Shown: positions 6,291 through 6,504 of the stretch, piece after piece
How positions within the stretch are numbered: position 1 is the first letter of the stretch
Layout of the letters: every line of letters starts with the position of its first letter
From: Planctomycetales bacterium
GTDB lineage: Bacteria; Planctomycetota; Planctomycetia; Pirellulales; UBA7805
NCBI GenBank assembly: GCA_011772275.1
Contig: WVZU01000276.1
Span: 15,622-22,125, forward strand
DNA: 6,504 nt
Direction of reading: 5' to 3'
Position numbers and translations under genes: made by a program
The notes under the pieces: model-generated
What the model saw: the letters and a program-made list of their open reading frames with translations, nothing else
What the model was told of the DNA's origin: nothing
Database searches by the model: none

Positions 6291-6504
6291 CTAGCTCTCG
6301 TCCCCGTAAAGAATCACGGCGACAATCGCAATGGGGATCATCACGATGATGGTAATCAGCAGGATGCCGACAAATGCGCTGAACATGGTCAGAACAGTGT
6401 TGGGTGTTGCTGGCCAGCGGAAGGCGAGCACCTTTGGATTGCTCCGCGGTGGTTCACACTTTATTTCTTCGGCGATCGTTTGTCCATGGCCTTTGGCTTC
6501 TGCG
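6291..6504 (-). CDS. C-terminal end of an unrecognised protein, or a 31-aa membrane peptide; open at the right edge
   Basis: The minus frame ending in TAG at 6291-6293 is open for 70 codons to the window boundary. The last 31 residues begin MFSAFVGILLITIIVMIP and form one strong transmembrane helix with a short acidic tail (YGDES). Before it lies a polar stretch (about residues 1-30 of the visible part, with EEIKCEPPRSN) and then FRWPATPNTVL. Third codon positions are GC-rich in the membrane segment, as expected for this genome. Either the frame is the tail of a longer gene beginning beyond 6504, or only a small membrane protein from ATG at 6386 is translated. That ATG has no clear ribosome-binding site. 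I do not recognise the family. Confidence 0.5.
   Translation of the reverse strand, partial: AEAKGHGQTIAEEIKCEPPRSNPKVLAFRWPATPNTVLTMFSAFVGILLITIIVMIPIAIVAVILYGDES

Overview
GC-rich, densely packed bacterial DNA with weak or absent consensus promoters. The overall style (a membrane-anchored SUMF1/FGE-type protein, a RadC with an extra N-terminal winged helix, variable ribosome-binding sites) suggests a planctomycete of the Pirellulales type. That placement is inference, because the window holds no rRNA or other taxonomic marker.

Left two-thirds (1-3845, all minus strand): four genes joined by short overlaps, read right to left. They are a glutamine-rich coiled-coil protein (3845-2886), a membrane-anchored FGE-sulfatase/SUMF1-fold protein (2889-1609), a zinc-ribbon P-loop GTPase (1612-698), and the N-terminal 237 codons of a protein resembling the GTPase-associated protein 1 (GAP1) family (711 to the left edge). 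The stop/start overlaps are GTGA, ATGA and 14 nt. A zinc-ribbon double-GTPase-type protein beside GAP1 is the hallmark pair of the GTPase-centred, NTP-dependent conflict systems predicted by comparative genomics. The coiled-coil and FGE-like genes look like lineage-specific partners that could supply oligomerisation, membrane attachment or ligand sensing. Any further component lies beyond base 1.

Middle (3846-4963): a 234-bp leader with two small inverted repeats lies upstream of the operon. It is preceded by a minus-strand SGNH/GDSL-like hydrolase gene (4727-4080). A 236-bp divergent spacer with a short GC-rich hexamer tandem repeat then leads to radC.

Right third (4964-6504): a plus-strand RadC/JAMM-domain protein with a winged-helix-like N-terminal extension is followed within 15 nt by a hairpin. 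About 300 bp without a convincing gene come next. At the right edge a minus-strand reading frame, open from the window boundary, ends in a small hydrophobic membrane segment.

The main point of interest is the four-gene GTPase/GAP1 operon. Its likely logic is that the coiled-coil and membrane-anchored lectin-fold proteins sense or scaffold, while the zinc-ribbon GTPase acts as an NTP-dependent switch working with GAP1. That functional model is untested.
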